Positions 44,263 through 52,701 of a stretch of DNA of 64,000 nt are shown in pieces; within the stretch, counting starts at the first letter, position 1; the number at the start of each line of letters is the position of its first letter. The position numbers and the translations under genes were made by a program. The DNA comes from Prevotella sp. (GTDB lineage: Bacteria > Bacteroidota > Bacteroidia > Bacteroidales > Bacteroidaceae), in contig SUYI01000015.1 in the NCBI GenBank assembly GCA_015060485.1, positions 1 to 64,000 of the forward strand. Reading direction: 5' to 3'. Under the pieces are notes generated by a model. That model was not told where the DNA came from and made no database searches. It was given only the letters and a program-made list of their open reading frames with translations.

Positions 44263-46621
44263 AGAACGGATAGCCGATGGCGAAGTGCAGCGTGTGGTTT
44301 CCCTTGAAACCATCGATGTTGAAGTAGCCCGACTTTCCCGTGTCGTAGGGTAGGTGAAGGGCCAGTCCCCAATCCAGGCGCAGCACCAGAAAACCAAGGT
44401 CGTAGCGCAGGCCCACACCCGTTCCAAGGGCCAGATCGTTGAATAAGTTCTTGAGACGGAACCGGCTATCCTCGAAGATATAGTTAAACTCCTCTATATT
44501 ATCGAAGTCCTCATTCGTAATCCATACGTTTCCTGCATCTAGGAACAGGGCCCCGAAGAGCTTGCCGAACAGCTGCCGGCGATACTCCAGGTTCGCCACC
44601 AGTTTCACGTCACCATTCTGGAACAGGTAGTTCCATGCTTTTTCGTTGATGGTCGAGAAAGCGCCAGGACCAATACCGCGTACGGAGAAGGCACGTATGC
44701 TGTTGGCACCGCCCGCGTAGAACATCTCCGTCAAAGGCGCCGAGTTGCTGTTGCCGTAAGTGTAGATGTATCCGGCATTGAGATGGGCTACGAGTTTTGA
44801 CTTCTGGTTGAGTGTCCACGTCTTGGTGAAGTCGGTCTCAATCTTCAGAAACTGCGAATAGGGGTTCTTGAAGAGTGTCTTGTTCTTCTGGCTCCACGAG
44901 TCGCCTTTGGCCAGATAGAACAGCGACAAGAGGTTTCCTGACTCCGCCAGCGTCGTCTCCCAGCGGATGGGGTGCAGCAGATCTGTTGGCGAGTTGTAGA
45001 TATAGGTATAGCGCATCTCGGGCGTGAAATAGTCCTCCATCGTACCAAACAGATAGGGGTTCTCAGCCTGCAGGCTGTCAAATAAATCAGTATGACTGTT
45101 CATGAACTGGTACTTCACTGTCAGCGGTGAAAATTCGTGGCTGCTTTGCGGTGAAGTCTGCCAGCGATAAGTCCATTCCCCGGACACTACATGCATCTTG
45201 TAGTAGCTCGGGCGATAGATGACATCTGTCGATACCTTTGCCAGCGTGCTGGGTGTTGTGTAGAATCGTCTCCTTCGTATGATGCGTCCCTGCTTGTCGC
45301 GCCGTATGCGGTTTCCGCCGAAGAACGGAGCGATGATACGCGGGAATTCTATCGAGGCATCAGCACCGTATTCGTAATTATTCATTTGTGAACCGCCATG
45401 TGTGGCCCATTCGTACGAGCCGTGAATGTTGATGTCAATCAGCTCGCCGCCTCGGAAGGCGTTTCTGCGGGTGACACCCATGCGTAGCTCCGGACCCATA
45501 CGTCCGATGGTCCTTGCATTGAAGTTGGTTTCGATATAGTGGTCCCATGGCTTGTCGAATACGCAGTTCAGCGTCAGGTCCAGCGTGTCGCACGTGGCAG
45601 TGGTGTCTCTGGGGGTAAATGTGAAGTCCGTCATCGCGAACAGTCCCATGGCGTTGATTTTGGCGATGGACTGCTGGTAGTTGTCGTAGCTGAACAGCTG
45701 GCGGGGGCGCAGCTTCATGTCGGCCATCAGCACGCGGGTACGGATGGGGGGCTTCTTGCCCGAGAAGCGGACGGTGAAGAAACGCCCTCTGATGGAGTCT
45801 GTCGGCTGTTCCATCATGGTTTTCTTCATGTTGATGTTGACGCGTCCGATATACCACTTGTGCGTAGCTTCCACGGGGATGTCCTTCGCCATGCGCAGCT
45901 GCAGCTGCGCCTTACCGTCGACCACAAAAGTATCTGCCAGATACGAGGCATAGCTGGGCTGGTAGTAATAATAGCCATTATTGCGCAACAAACTGCTGAT
46001 GCGCTGTCGCTCGTCATCCAGACGGCTCACCACGAAGGGGTCGCCTTTGTGGATGGCGGCCTCGTCCAGCGTCGATTGTATCAGCGTGTCGGCCTCAGCG
46101 GGGAAGTCGAAATATCCGATGCTGTCCAGCCGGTAGAGTCGTCCCGGATGCACGTCGTAGGCTATCTTGGCCGTCTTGGGGTTTTTCCGTTGGATGATGT
46201 CGTAGCCCACCTGTCCGTTGAAGTATCCGTTGTTGCGCAGCACGCCCTGTGCCACCTGTGCGCGCAGTTCTGGATTCACCCACGACATCAGCACGGGCTG
46301 CTTGCCCAGGTTCTTCGTCATCCATTTGGCAAACTTCGAGTCCTTGTCGTGATACTTGTTCCACACCGACACGCGCCACGAGAATGGCAGTCGGTAGTAG
46401 CTGCTGCCGAAGATGGCGCCGTTGGGGGCTGTCGCCAGTGCTGCCTCCACCTCTTCCTGCGTCTGGGCGAAATCCTCGTCTTTCACGCTGTCGTCGTAAG
46501 TGATGGCCTTCAGTCCTGTGAACAGCTGGTCGCCCTCAGGAATGTTCTTCGTCATGCTGCAAGAGGCCAACAGCCAACAGCCGACGGCAAATAGCCAAAA
46601 GTTAAATCTATTTCTTTTCAT
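44261..46621 (-). CDS. TamL-type Omp85 lipoprotein (BamA/TamA family)
   Basis: 786 residues. The N-terminus is a lipoprotein signal (FWLFAVGCWLLASC) followed by SMTKNIPEGDQLFTGLKAITYDD, then POTRA-like repeats (about 110-400) and a 16-strand-type barrel with FYAGGANSIRAFSVRGIGPGAF, which holds the Omp85 VRG(Y/F)-like motif, and a final aromatic strand HTLHFAIGYPF. A lipidated TamA variant (TamL) partners TamB in Bacteroidetes. Overlap of 14 bases with the end of tamB supports a TamL-TamB unit working in outer-membrane protein assembly or lipid transport. Confidence 0.87.
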   Translation of the reverse strand: MKRNRFNFWLFAVGCWLLASCSMTKNIPEGDQLFTGLKAITYDDSVKDEDFAQTQEEVEAALATAPNGAIFGSSYYRLPFSWRVSVWNKYHDKDSKFAKWMTKNLGKQPVLMSWVNPELRAQVAQGVLRNNGYFNGQVGYDIIQRKNPKTAKIAYDVHPGRLYRLDSIGYFDFPAEADTLIQSTLDEAAIHKGDPFVVSRLDDERQRISSLLRNNGYYYYQPSYASYLADTFVVDGKAQLQLRMAKDIPVEATHKWYIGRVNINMKKTMMEQPTDSIRGRFFTVRFSGKKPPIRTRVLMADMKLRPRQLFSYDNYQQSIAKINAMGLFAMTDFTFTPRDTTATCDTLDLTLNCVFDKPWDHYIETNFNARTIGRMGPELRMGVTRRNAFRGGELIDINIHGSYEWATHGGSQMNNYEYGADASIEFPRIIAPFFGGNRIRRDKQGRIIRRRRFYTTPSTLAKVSTDVIYRPSYYKMHVVSGEWTYRWQTSPQSSHEFSPLTVKYQFMNSHTDLFDSLQAENPYLFGTMEDYFTPEMRYTYIYNSPTDLLHPIRWETTLAESGNLLSLFYLAKGDSWSQKNKTLFKNPYSQFLKIETDFTKTWTLNQKSKLVAHLNAGYIYTYGNSNSAPLTEMFYAGGANSIRAFSVRGIGPGAFSTINEKAWNYLFQNGDVKLVANLEYRRQLFGKLFGALFLDAGNVWITNEDFDNIEEFNYIFEDSRFRLKNLFNDLALGTGVGLRYDLGFLVLRLDWGLALHLPYDTGKSGYFNIDGFKGNHTLHFAIGYPF
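46565..46606. repeat. 6 x 7-base degenerate array in the TamL signal peptide
   Basis: Plus-strand units GGCCAAC, AGCCAAC, AGCCGAC, GGCAAAT, AGCCAAA, AGTTAAA. They encode much of the hydrophobic core of the lipoprotein signal. Confidence 0.5.
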
Positions 46622-49600
46622 CGGTCGTCAGTTTGATAGAGTCGTTAGGCACGGTGGGCGTCTGGCGCGGACTCTGCGGCAGCATCGGTGTCGGGTCCTT
46701 CAGCCGGAAGATGTCCCAGAACGATTGCAGCGAGCGGCGCCACGTGAATCCGCCGCCATACTTCTGCGTATAGCCGTCCAGCCAGTCGTAGCTGTTGTTC
46801 TGATAGAACACCGTGATAAACTTGTTGGCCGTCTGGTCGAGTCGGTATTCCAGCGATACGTTGTCGAAGAACGAGTTGTTGCGCTGTTGCAGTTCGGCAC
46901 CTGTCGACACCTTGCCGCCTACCGTAATCTTCAGGCGGTTGTTCATGAATCGCTTGGCGAATTTGAACGAATAGTCGGTATGCATGTTGCCTGCCGCATC
47001 CGTCGTTTTGTCCATACCCATCGACAGGTCCAGCGTGCGCAGGGCATTGCCCGTAATATTGTTGATTTCGTTGTTCAGGAATGCACCCAGGGCGTTGTTC
47101 ATCGAGAAAGCCCCCGTGTTGCCGTCGGCCAGATACATACCCGTCGTCAGCATCGTCACCGCCAGCTTGCCGCGTTGTTCTTTGCCCATGGCCTGCAACT
47201 CGCTGTGCAGCGCCATGTCCTCGGGGGCGTCGAGGGTAAACTCCAGTCCCATGTCGTTCAGCGTCCGTGTAATCTTCACGCCGCAGTCGAAGTCCACACT
47301 GCGTCCTACGCCGCTGGTCCCCGATACGGTGGCCTTCGTGCGTTCTGTGGCGGTGATGTTCAGCGTGGGGTTCATCGGGTCGCCCGTGAATTCAATGTAC
47401 GAGCCGTCCTGGATGTTAAACGTCTTCAGCGGAATGACGGGCAGCGAGTACTTCATCTCGCCGTTCGACAGCGTATAGCGGCCACGCAGCTGTAGGTTGT
47501 CGGCGGGCGTATACTGCATGCGTAGCGTGCCGCCTCCCGTCAGGTCGATGTAGTTCGAATGATCGGTATTCAGATAGGCCATCACGTGGGCACCTTTCGA
47601 CACGTCGATGGTCATGTCCATCTGGAAACCGTTCAGTGCCGGTCGCTCGACGACAATCTGCGTGGTGTCGCTGAAGTCGGTGAATTTCACCAGCTCGTTC
47701 AGCTGGTTGTCAGTCGTCAGCGGTGAGTCGCGCAGCACGTAGCTCATATCCGTCGAACCCAGCACGTCCAGACGTCCGCGCATCGACAGGTTGTCCATCG
47801 GACCGCTCATGCGGGCAAACATGTTGACGAAGGCCTTGCCGTAGGCGATGCTCTTCGGATTCTCCTCGGCACCGATAATCTGGAAGTCGCGGGCCTGCAT
47901 GCGCAGGTTCACCATCATCTTGTCCAGGGTGCTGAAGTCCACGTAGCCCTGAATGTTCAGCGGGTTGTTGTTGTAGGCGTAGACGGTGAAGTTCTCCAGC
48001 AGCAGCTTCGAGTCCTGGATGCGCACGGGGTCGTTGTCGAACCGCAGCTTCACACCGTAGGGGATGCTCTCCAGATACGACTCCTCCAGATAGACTTCTC
48101 CGTCCACCTGGGGTTTCTTGTTGGTTCCCTTGATGGTCAGCTCGCCCTCGCCATAGCCTTGGAATCCGAACAGCTGGTCGGGAATGAAACCGTTGGCCAG
48201 CGACAGCGGCAGGTGGTCCATCACGAAGCGGGCGTCGATGCGTCCGTTCTCCTTATTATAATAGGTACCCGTCAGCAGGCCTATCTCCACGTCGTCCTTC
48301 ATCAGGCGCGCCTCGACGGCATGTGCGTCGTCCTCTTTCTGCAGATACACCAGTTCCGTGCTGACGTTGCCGATGGGGCTATGCTCGTAGGTCATGTCCT
48401 TCACCGACATGTCACTGACTATCGAGAAGTGGCCTCCGGCATCCTGAATGACGTGGTAGTCGCCGTTCAGCGTTCCCGTCATCTGCGGCAGGTAGTAGGG
48501 CAGCACCGAGCTCACCTCGCCCAGATTCAGCTTGTTCAGCGATATGGTGATGTCCTGCAGGGCCGTGGGGTCGCTGTCTTCCGAGTATATCTTCACACCC
48601 GTGCCGTCGTCGGCTATCAGGTCTATCTTCGTCCTCACGCGGTTGTTGCGTCCCAGCAGCACGTAGTTGTCCTTGTTCAGGTTGAATTCCTTGTATCCGA
48701 TGGTAGGCCGTTCGGGCACCAGGTGCAGGCTGATGCCGCTGTCCACCATTTCCGCCTTCGCACCCAGTCGGATGCCCAGCCGGTTGTTGGCGTCATAGTA
48801 GCGCAGTCCCATCGTCGCGCCGCGTTCCTGGAACAGTCCGTCGAACAGCGCGTTGAACACAAACTGCGGGTTCTTTTTGTTGTTTCTGACCTGTCCTTGG
48901 AACGACAGATGGTCCTTCCGTTGCGTCAGACTGAAGTTGATGGTGTCCAACCGCATGTCGCTCATCGTCAGCGCATGCACGTAGCCCTTGCCGTTGATGC
49001 CCTCTTCGGGCGATGTCCTCATGTCGAACAGCAGCGTCTTGAAGTCGATGCCCTGACTGGTGTTCAGCAGCGTGATGAGCGGGTTGTCGCGCTGGCTCTC
49101 GACGTGCATCTTCATCTTGGGTAGCAGTCGTCTGATGGCCGCCTGGTCGATGATGCGGTTTTTGAATTGCTCAGCGACGGAATCGCTCAGGACATTGATT
49201 CGTTTCATCAGTCGTTCGTAGTCGCCGCTGGCATCCAGCTTCACGATGAAATCGCCGCTCTGTGCCCTGAGGTAGGTGGTGTCGGGGCGTGCCTTCACCA
49301 GCAGCCCGATGTCGCCCGGACGGAAGATGTGGCTCGAGTCGCTGATGGTCAGGTCGTTGAATAGTCCGCTCACCATGTGGTTCAGCTTCATGTCGCTGTT
49401 CAGGTCGACGTGTCCGCAGAATCCGATGGTCAGCGGGTTTTCCGTCAGCCCCATGTTGTAGAAGTCCATCTCGCGGATGTCGGCTGTCAGCGTACCGTCT
49501 ATCTGCTGTTTCTTCATCAGTGCGTCGATGGTCACCACGCCCTTCATCAGCTCGTTGTCGCTGCTGACGTCGGCATAGGCCTGTCCGTTCTTCACGTCGG

Positions 49601-51107
49601 CATGTGCCGTCAGGTTGTCCAGGTTCCAGTGGCCGTATCCCAGGTGGTGTATCTTTGCGTCAGCCTGCAGTGTGGTGCGTGGCGAGAACAGGTCCGTGCC
49701 CTGTCCCTTGGCGCTGATGTCGGCAGTGACGGTGTATAGCGAGTCGTGGGGCATGAAGTGGTGCAGGTTCAGCTTGTTCACCTGGGCCGTCACGTCGTAT
49801 CGCATCGCGTCGGCATTCAGCGAGCCCTTGGCTTTCACCGTACCGCCGCCCTCGCTCAGCGTCACGTCGCCGCTATAGTCGCTGCCGTTGGCTTTCACGC
49901 GTCCTGCTGCCCGCATGCCGCTGGGGATGCGGTAGTTGCGCTGCACGTCGCGGGGCATTCCTGCCATCACGAAGTTCAGGTTCTGCGTCTGGGCGTCGAA
50001 GGTCACGTCGGCCCGCAGCCGCTTCATGTCGTTCAGGTTCGCCACGAATCCGTCAGCCTTGGCGGCAAAGGCCGTAGGCAGTTCCACGTCCAGCCCCGAG
50101 AATTCCATGTATTCCATATTGCCGTTGACGATGCCCTTGGCCTTCAGCGGGTACATCGGCCAGCGTTCCTGCATGCCTTTGGGCAGTGCCGTCAGGAAGG
50201 GCATCAGGTCCTGCCTGCCCAGCTGGGCATCCATCTTCAGGCGCATCTTGCCGGGATTGATCGAGTCTGTCAGCGACAGCGGCATGTCCAGCTCCACCAT
50301 CAGGTCGCTGTCGGGTGTCTTCAGCTGGAATCGCGGCACGCTGATGCTGTCGTTCGCCATCGTGATGGGTCCTGCGTGCAGGGCCAGCTGCGGCATGTTG
50401 ATGTCGTTATATCGCAGTGCACCGCCCGTCCAGCTCACGCTGCCCACGCTGTATTTCGGTGTTCCCAGATCGGCCGTCAGTTCCGTCACCTTCAGCTCAC
50501 CCATGTGGGCGTCGACGTTCGTCGAGTCGCCTGCCAGGTGCAGTGCCAGGTCGCTTTGCACAATGCTCACGCTGTCGGCATGTATCACCCACAGCGTCTT
50601 CGTCGTTGTCGTGTCTTCCGGCACCGAGTCGCGCAGCTGCACATCCAGTCGGGCGCGCTCCAGCCGTGCACCGTTCACCTCCACCTCCTGCTTGTCCAGG
50701 TCGATGCCCTTGCTCGTCAGGAAGAGCCGTGCGAAGTCGCCCTTCACGCAGGCGGCATCCACGAAGCCGTTCGTGTTCAGCTTCGTGTTCGTAATCTCCA
50801 GTTCGTTGATAATCACTTTTTTCTCCAGCAGGGGCCACAGCTGCACGTCCACCGTCATGTGCTCCATGTCGGCAATGGTGTCGCCCTCGTGTATCATTTT
50901 GAAGTCGTCAACGGCCAAGTCCAGGGGGAATGCCAGGTTCACGTGGCCCACGCTGATCTGCATGCCGGTCTTCTCGGAGGCTATCTCCGCCACCTTGTCC
51001 ACCGCCCAGTTCTGCACGGGGGGCAGGTACAGCAGCACCGTCAGCACCACAAACAGCAGCACCGGCGTCAGCAATATGCCCAATATCCACCAGAACGTCT
51101 TCTTCAT
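46608..51107 (-). CDS. tamB: TamB-domain protein (DUF490, AsmA-like bridge)
   Basis: 1499 residues with one N-terminal membrane anchor (WWILGILLTPVLLFVVLTVLLYLP) and then a very long run of beta-strand repeats, as in AsmA/TamB bridges of the repeating beta-groove type. The C-terminal TamB domain (about 1050-1450) contains GGTLRMQYTPADNLQLRGRYTLSNGEMKYSLPVIPLKTFNI and late strands ending at FGDIFRLK. TamB spans the periplasm and moves phospholipid or assists outer-membrane proteins. The ATG at 51107 lies directly after a heptamer array, and the gene is followed by overlapping TamL. Confidence 0.92.
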   Translation of the reverse strand: MKKTFWWILGILLTPVLLFVVLTVLLYLPPVQNWAVDKVAEIASEKTGMQISVGHVNLAFPLDLAVDDFKMIHEGDTIADMEHMTVDVQLWPLLEKKVIINELEITNTKLNTNGFVDAACVKGDFARLFLTSKGIDLDKQEVEVNGARLERARLDVQLRDSVPEDTTTTKTLWVIHADSVSIVQSDLALHLAGDSTNVDAHMGELKVTELTADLGTPKYSVGSVSWTGGALRYNDINMPQLALHAGPITMANDSISVPRFQLKTPDSDLMVELDMPLSLTDSINPGKMRLKMDAQLGRQDLMPFLTALPKGMQERWPMYPLKAKGIVNGNMEYMEFSGLDVELPTAFAAKADGFVANLNDMKRLRADVTFDAQTQNLNFVMAGMPRDVQRNYRIPSGMRAAGRVKANGSDYSGDVTLSEGGGTVKAKGSLNADAMRYDVTAQVNKLNLHHFMPHDSLYTVTADISAKGQGTDLFSPRTTLQADAKIHHLGYGHWNLDNLTAHADVKNGQAYADVSSDNELMKGVVTIDALMKKQQIDGTLTADIREMDFYNMGLTENPLTIGFCGHVDLNSDMKLNHMVSGLFNDLTISDSSHIFRPGDIGLLVKARPDTTYLRAQSGDFIVKLDASGDYERLMKRINVLSDSVAEQFKNRIIDQAAIRRLLPKMKMHVESQRDNPLITLLNTSQGIDFKTLLFDMRTSPEEGINGKGYVHALTMSDMRLDTINFSLTQRKDHLSFQGQVRNNKKNPQFVFNALFDGLFQERGATMGLRYYDANNRLGIRLGAKAEMVDSGISLHLVPERPTIGYKEFNLNKDNYVLLGRNNRVRTKIDLIADDGTGVKIYSEDSDPTALQDITISLNKLNLGEVSSVLPYYLPQMTGTLNGDYHVIQDAGGHFSIVSDMSVKDMTYEHSPIGNVSTELVYLQKEDDAHAVEARLMKDDVEIGLLTGTYYNKENGRIDARFVMDHLPLSLANGFIPDQLFGFQGYGEGELTIKGTNKKPQVDGEVYLEESYLESIPYGVKLRFDNDPVRIQDSKLLLENFTVYAYNNNPLNIQGYVDFSTLDKMMVNLRMQARDFQIIGAEENPKSIAYGKAFVNMFARMSGPMDNLSMRGRLDVLGSTDMSYVLRDSPLTTDNQLNELVKFTDFSDTTQIVVERPALNGFQMDMTIDVSKGAHVMAYLNTDHSNYIDLTGGGTLRMQYTPADNLQLRGRYTLSNGEMKYSLPVIPLKTFNIQDGSYIEFTGDPMNPTLNITATERTKATVSGTSGVGRSVDFDCGVKITRTLNDMGLEFTLDAPEDMALHSELQAMGKEQRGKLAVTMLTTGMYLADGNTGAFSMNNALGAFLNNEINNITGNALRTLDLSMGMDKTTDAAGNMHTDYSFKFAKRFMNNRLKITVGGKVSTGAELQQRNNSFFDNVSLEYRLDQTANKFITVFYQNNSYDWLDGYTQKYGGGFTWRRSLQSFWDIFRLKDPTPMLPQSPRQTPTVPNDSIKLTTDEKK

Positions 51108-51142
51108 CTTTGAACTTTGACCTTTGAACTTTGAACTTTATG
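51108..51142. repeat. 5 x 7-base array before tamB
   Basis: Plus-strand units CTTTGAA, CTTTGAC, CTTTGAA, CTTTGAA, CTTTATG, abutting the tamB start codon. Minus-strand consensus TTCAAAG. Confidence 0.85.
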
Positions 51143-51147
51143 ATTAC

Positions 51148-51182
51148 CTTAACCGTTAACCATGAACCCTTAACCCTTAACC
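51148..51182. repeat. 5 x 7-base array at the end of the pseudouridine synthase gene
   Basis: Units CTTAACC, GTTAACC, ATGAACC, CTTAACC, CTTAACC. The last units contain the stop codon (51170-51172) and final codons of the upstream gene. Confidence 0.8.
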
Positions 51183-51892
51183 TCTCTCCAGAGCTTGTCC
51201 TCCGGCAACGGAGCCTCCACGCAGATGGGCTCTTTCGACACGGGGTGCACGAATTCCACCCTGCGGGCCAGCAGCGATATGCTGCCGTCGGGGTTCGAAC
51301 GCCGAGCACCGTATTTCAAGTCGCCCTTGATGGGGTGACCTATCGCCGACAGCTGACAGCGAATCTGGTGGTGGCGACCCGTCATCAGGTTCACCTCCAA
51401 CAGCTCGTAGCGGTCCGTATGGCCTATCACGCGGTATTTCAGCACCGCCTTCTTCGATCCCGGCACCTCCCGGTCGTAGGCGTAGCTCTTGTTCTGCTTC
51501 TCGTTGCGCGTCAGCCAGTGCTCCACCACCTGCCACTCGCCAGTACTATTTTCGGGGATACAATCGGATACCTTTCTCCCTCCCTTTGGGAGGGTTGGGG
51601 TAGGCTCTTCCACCAGCGCCCAATACGTCTTATGCACCTCGCCCTTGCGGAACATCTCGTTCAGTCGCGTCAGCGCCTTCGACGTACGCGCGAACACCAC
51701 CAACCCGCTGACAGGGCGGTCCAGCCGGTGCACCACACCCAGGAACACAGCACCCGGTTTCTGGTACTTTTCCTTGATGTACGCCTTCACCGTTTCCGAC
51801 AGCGGCTCGTCGCCAGTCTTGTCGCCCTGCACAATCTCGCCGCTCCGTTTAGCGACGATAATCACGTGGTTGTCCTCGTAGATAATCTCCAT
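51170..51892 (-). CDS. RluA-family pseudouridine synthase
   Basis: 240 residues from the ATG at 51892 (MEIIYEDNHVIIVAKRSG); upstream in-frame codons run through the promoter. The catalytic Asp is in the family motif VHRLDRPVSGLVVFARTSKA, followed by KTYWALVE, and a late TGRHHQIRCQLSAIGHPIKGDLKYG. It isomerises uridine in rRNA or tRNA; there is no S4 domain. Between KTYWALVE and GEWQVVEHWL lies an insert (EPTPTLPKGGRKVSDCIPENST) containing a perfect palindrome at 51578-51594. Confidence 0.92.
   Translation of the reverse strand: MEIIYEDNHVIIVAKRSGEIVQGDKTGDEPLSETVKAYIKEKYQKPGAVFLGVVHRLDRPVSGLVVFARTSKALTRLNEMFRKGEVHKTYWALVEEPTPTLPKGGRKVSDCIPENSTGEWQVVEHWLTRNEKQNKSYAYDREVPGSKKAVLKYRVIGHTDRYELLEVNLMTGRHHQIRCQLSAIGHPIKGDLKYGARRSNPDGSISLLARRVEFVHPVSKEPICVEAPLPEDKLWREVKG
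51578..51594. repeat. In-frame palindrome inside pseudouridine synthase gene
   Basis: CCCTCCC TTT GGGAGGG, perfect 7-base arms, encoding part of P-T-L-P-K-G-G. The flanking insert is about 20 codons. Confidence 0.85.
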
Positions 51893-51900
51893 ACAATCTG

Positions 51901-51908
51901 CAAAGATA
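51901..51908 (-). promoter_or_regulatory. -7 box of pseudouridine synthase gene
   Basis: TATCTTTG on the minus strand, 8 bases before the ATG at 51892. Confidence 0.5.
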
Positions 51909-51962
51909 CACATTAGAAAGGAAAAAGCCAAATTTATTTTTGTTTTTTACCCATTTTTCATT

Positions 51963-51970
51963 ACCTTTGC
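51963..51970 (+). promoter_or_regulatory. -7 box of small lipoprotein gene
   Basis: TACCTTTG with TTTG at 51939-51942 as -33, spacing 20 bases, 33 bases before the ATG at 52004. Confidence 0.75.
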
Positions 51971-52003
51971 AGCCATAAAACCAACGAACCAATCAAGAAT
52001 GAT

Positions 52004-52471
52004 ATGAAATTTGCATGCTTCATCTGCCTGTTATTTGTCGTTTCTTGTGGCCGTCAGCCGCAAGCAGTCCAAAAAGAAACCTTTGCCGAGAACGCAGAGC
52101 AGCATCTGCCCATGGTGATAGATGTTTTCTATCCCCAGGCTCTCAATTCCAAGCCCGAAATCACTGACGCGAAAACATTATATACCGACGATTCACTGTA
52201 CATCGCATCTTTCGTCATGAAGTATCAGAATGCTTTGGGAGTCCACGCAACCGATACTTTTCAGTACATTTTTGGCCTCCACCGAGACGCCTCCTATTAT
52301 TACCTGCTCAGTCCCAAGCGACCGATTTATAGCGAACTGATGGAACTGTATAACGAAACCAAAAGCCTGCCGCGCCACCAGCATGCCGACAGCCTGCAGC
52401 ACGCCTGGATGCTGCATGGCATCGCTTCCGCCTACTGTTATGCCAACAACGGCGGAAAACTCAAAGAGTAA
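52004..52471 (+). CDS. Small lipoprotein of unknown function
   Basis: 155 residues with lipoprotein signal MKFACFICLLFVVSCG (Cys at lipobox). The mature part is about 140 residues, mixed alpha/beta, with no recognised motif (DVFYPQALNSKPEITD, SLYIASFVMKYQNALG). Single gene with a strong promoter and a terminator at 52502-52539. Function not recognised. Confidence 0.75.
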   Translation: MKFACFICLLFVVSCGRQPQAVQKETFAENAEQHLPMVIDVFYPQALNSKPEITDAKTLYTDDSLYIASFVMKYQNALGVHATDTFQYIFGLHRDASYYYLLSPKRPIYSELMELYNETKSLPRHQHADSLQHAWMLHGIASAYCYANNGGKLKE

Positions 52472-52501
52472 CCCACACAAGAACTTAACCCCTATAAACC
52501 C

Positions 52502-52539
52502 AAAGAATCCGAGCAACTTCATCGTTGCCCGGATTCTTT
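52502..52539. terminator. Bidirectional terminator
   Basis: AAAGAATCCGAGCAAC pairs with GTTGCCCGGATTCTTT around TTCATC. Lies between the plus-strand lipoprotein and the minus-strand HU-smalltalk unit. Confidence 0.8.
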
Positions 52540-52541
52540 CA

Positions 52542-52569
52542 TTTCTCACTTCTCATTTCTCATTCCTCA
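52542..52569. repeat. 4 x 7-base array after smalltalk gene
   Basis: Units TTTCTCA, CTTCTCA, TTTCTCA, TTCCTCA, between the smalltalk stop and the terminator. Confidence 0.75.
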
Positions 52570-52578
52570 TTTCCGTTC

Positions 52579-52689
52579 TTAGAACGGACCATACCCCATG
52601 CACGAGGTCGTTCCCAGTGCGGTCAGTGCCGCCGTCAGCGCCGCTATCGCTATGCGAATCACGACTTCCCAAAAACTGTTCTTCTTCAT
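52579..52689 (-). CDS. Smalltalk protein
   Basis: A 36-residue peptide: MKKNSFWEVVIRIAIAALT followed by AALTALGTTSCMGYGPF. This is the pattern of the short 'smalltalk' family found after HU-like genes in Bacteroides and Prevotella: charged start, one hydrophobic helix, and an S-C near the end that could be a lipobox-like site. Function unknown. It lies 12 bases after the HU-family gene. In other genomes a cell-wall amidase usually follows; here none does. Confidence 0.85.
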   Translation of the reverse strand: MKKNSFWEVVIRIAIAALTAALTALGTTSCMGYGPF

Positions 52690-52701
52690 AAGCTTTTCTT
52701 T

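Noticed and set aside
49746..51120. Two long plus-strand ORFs (394 and 455 codons) antisense to tamB
   Set aside because: They mirror the tamB codon pattern, are His/Val/Ser-rich without any motif, and the minus frame has a clear anchor and TamB domain.
51285..51305. tRNA T-loop lookalike (GGGGTTCGAACGCC)
   Set aside because: It lies inside the pseudouridine synthase gene and no acceptor or anticodon stem surrounds it.
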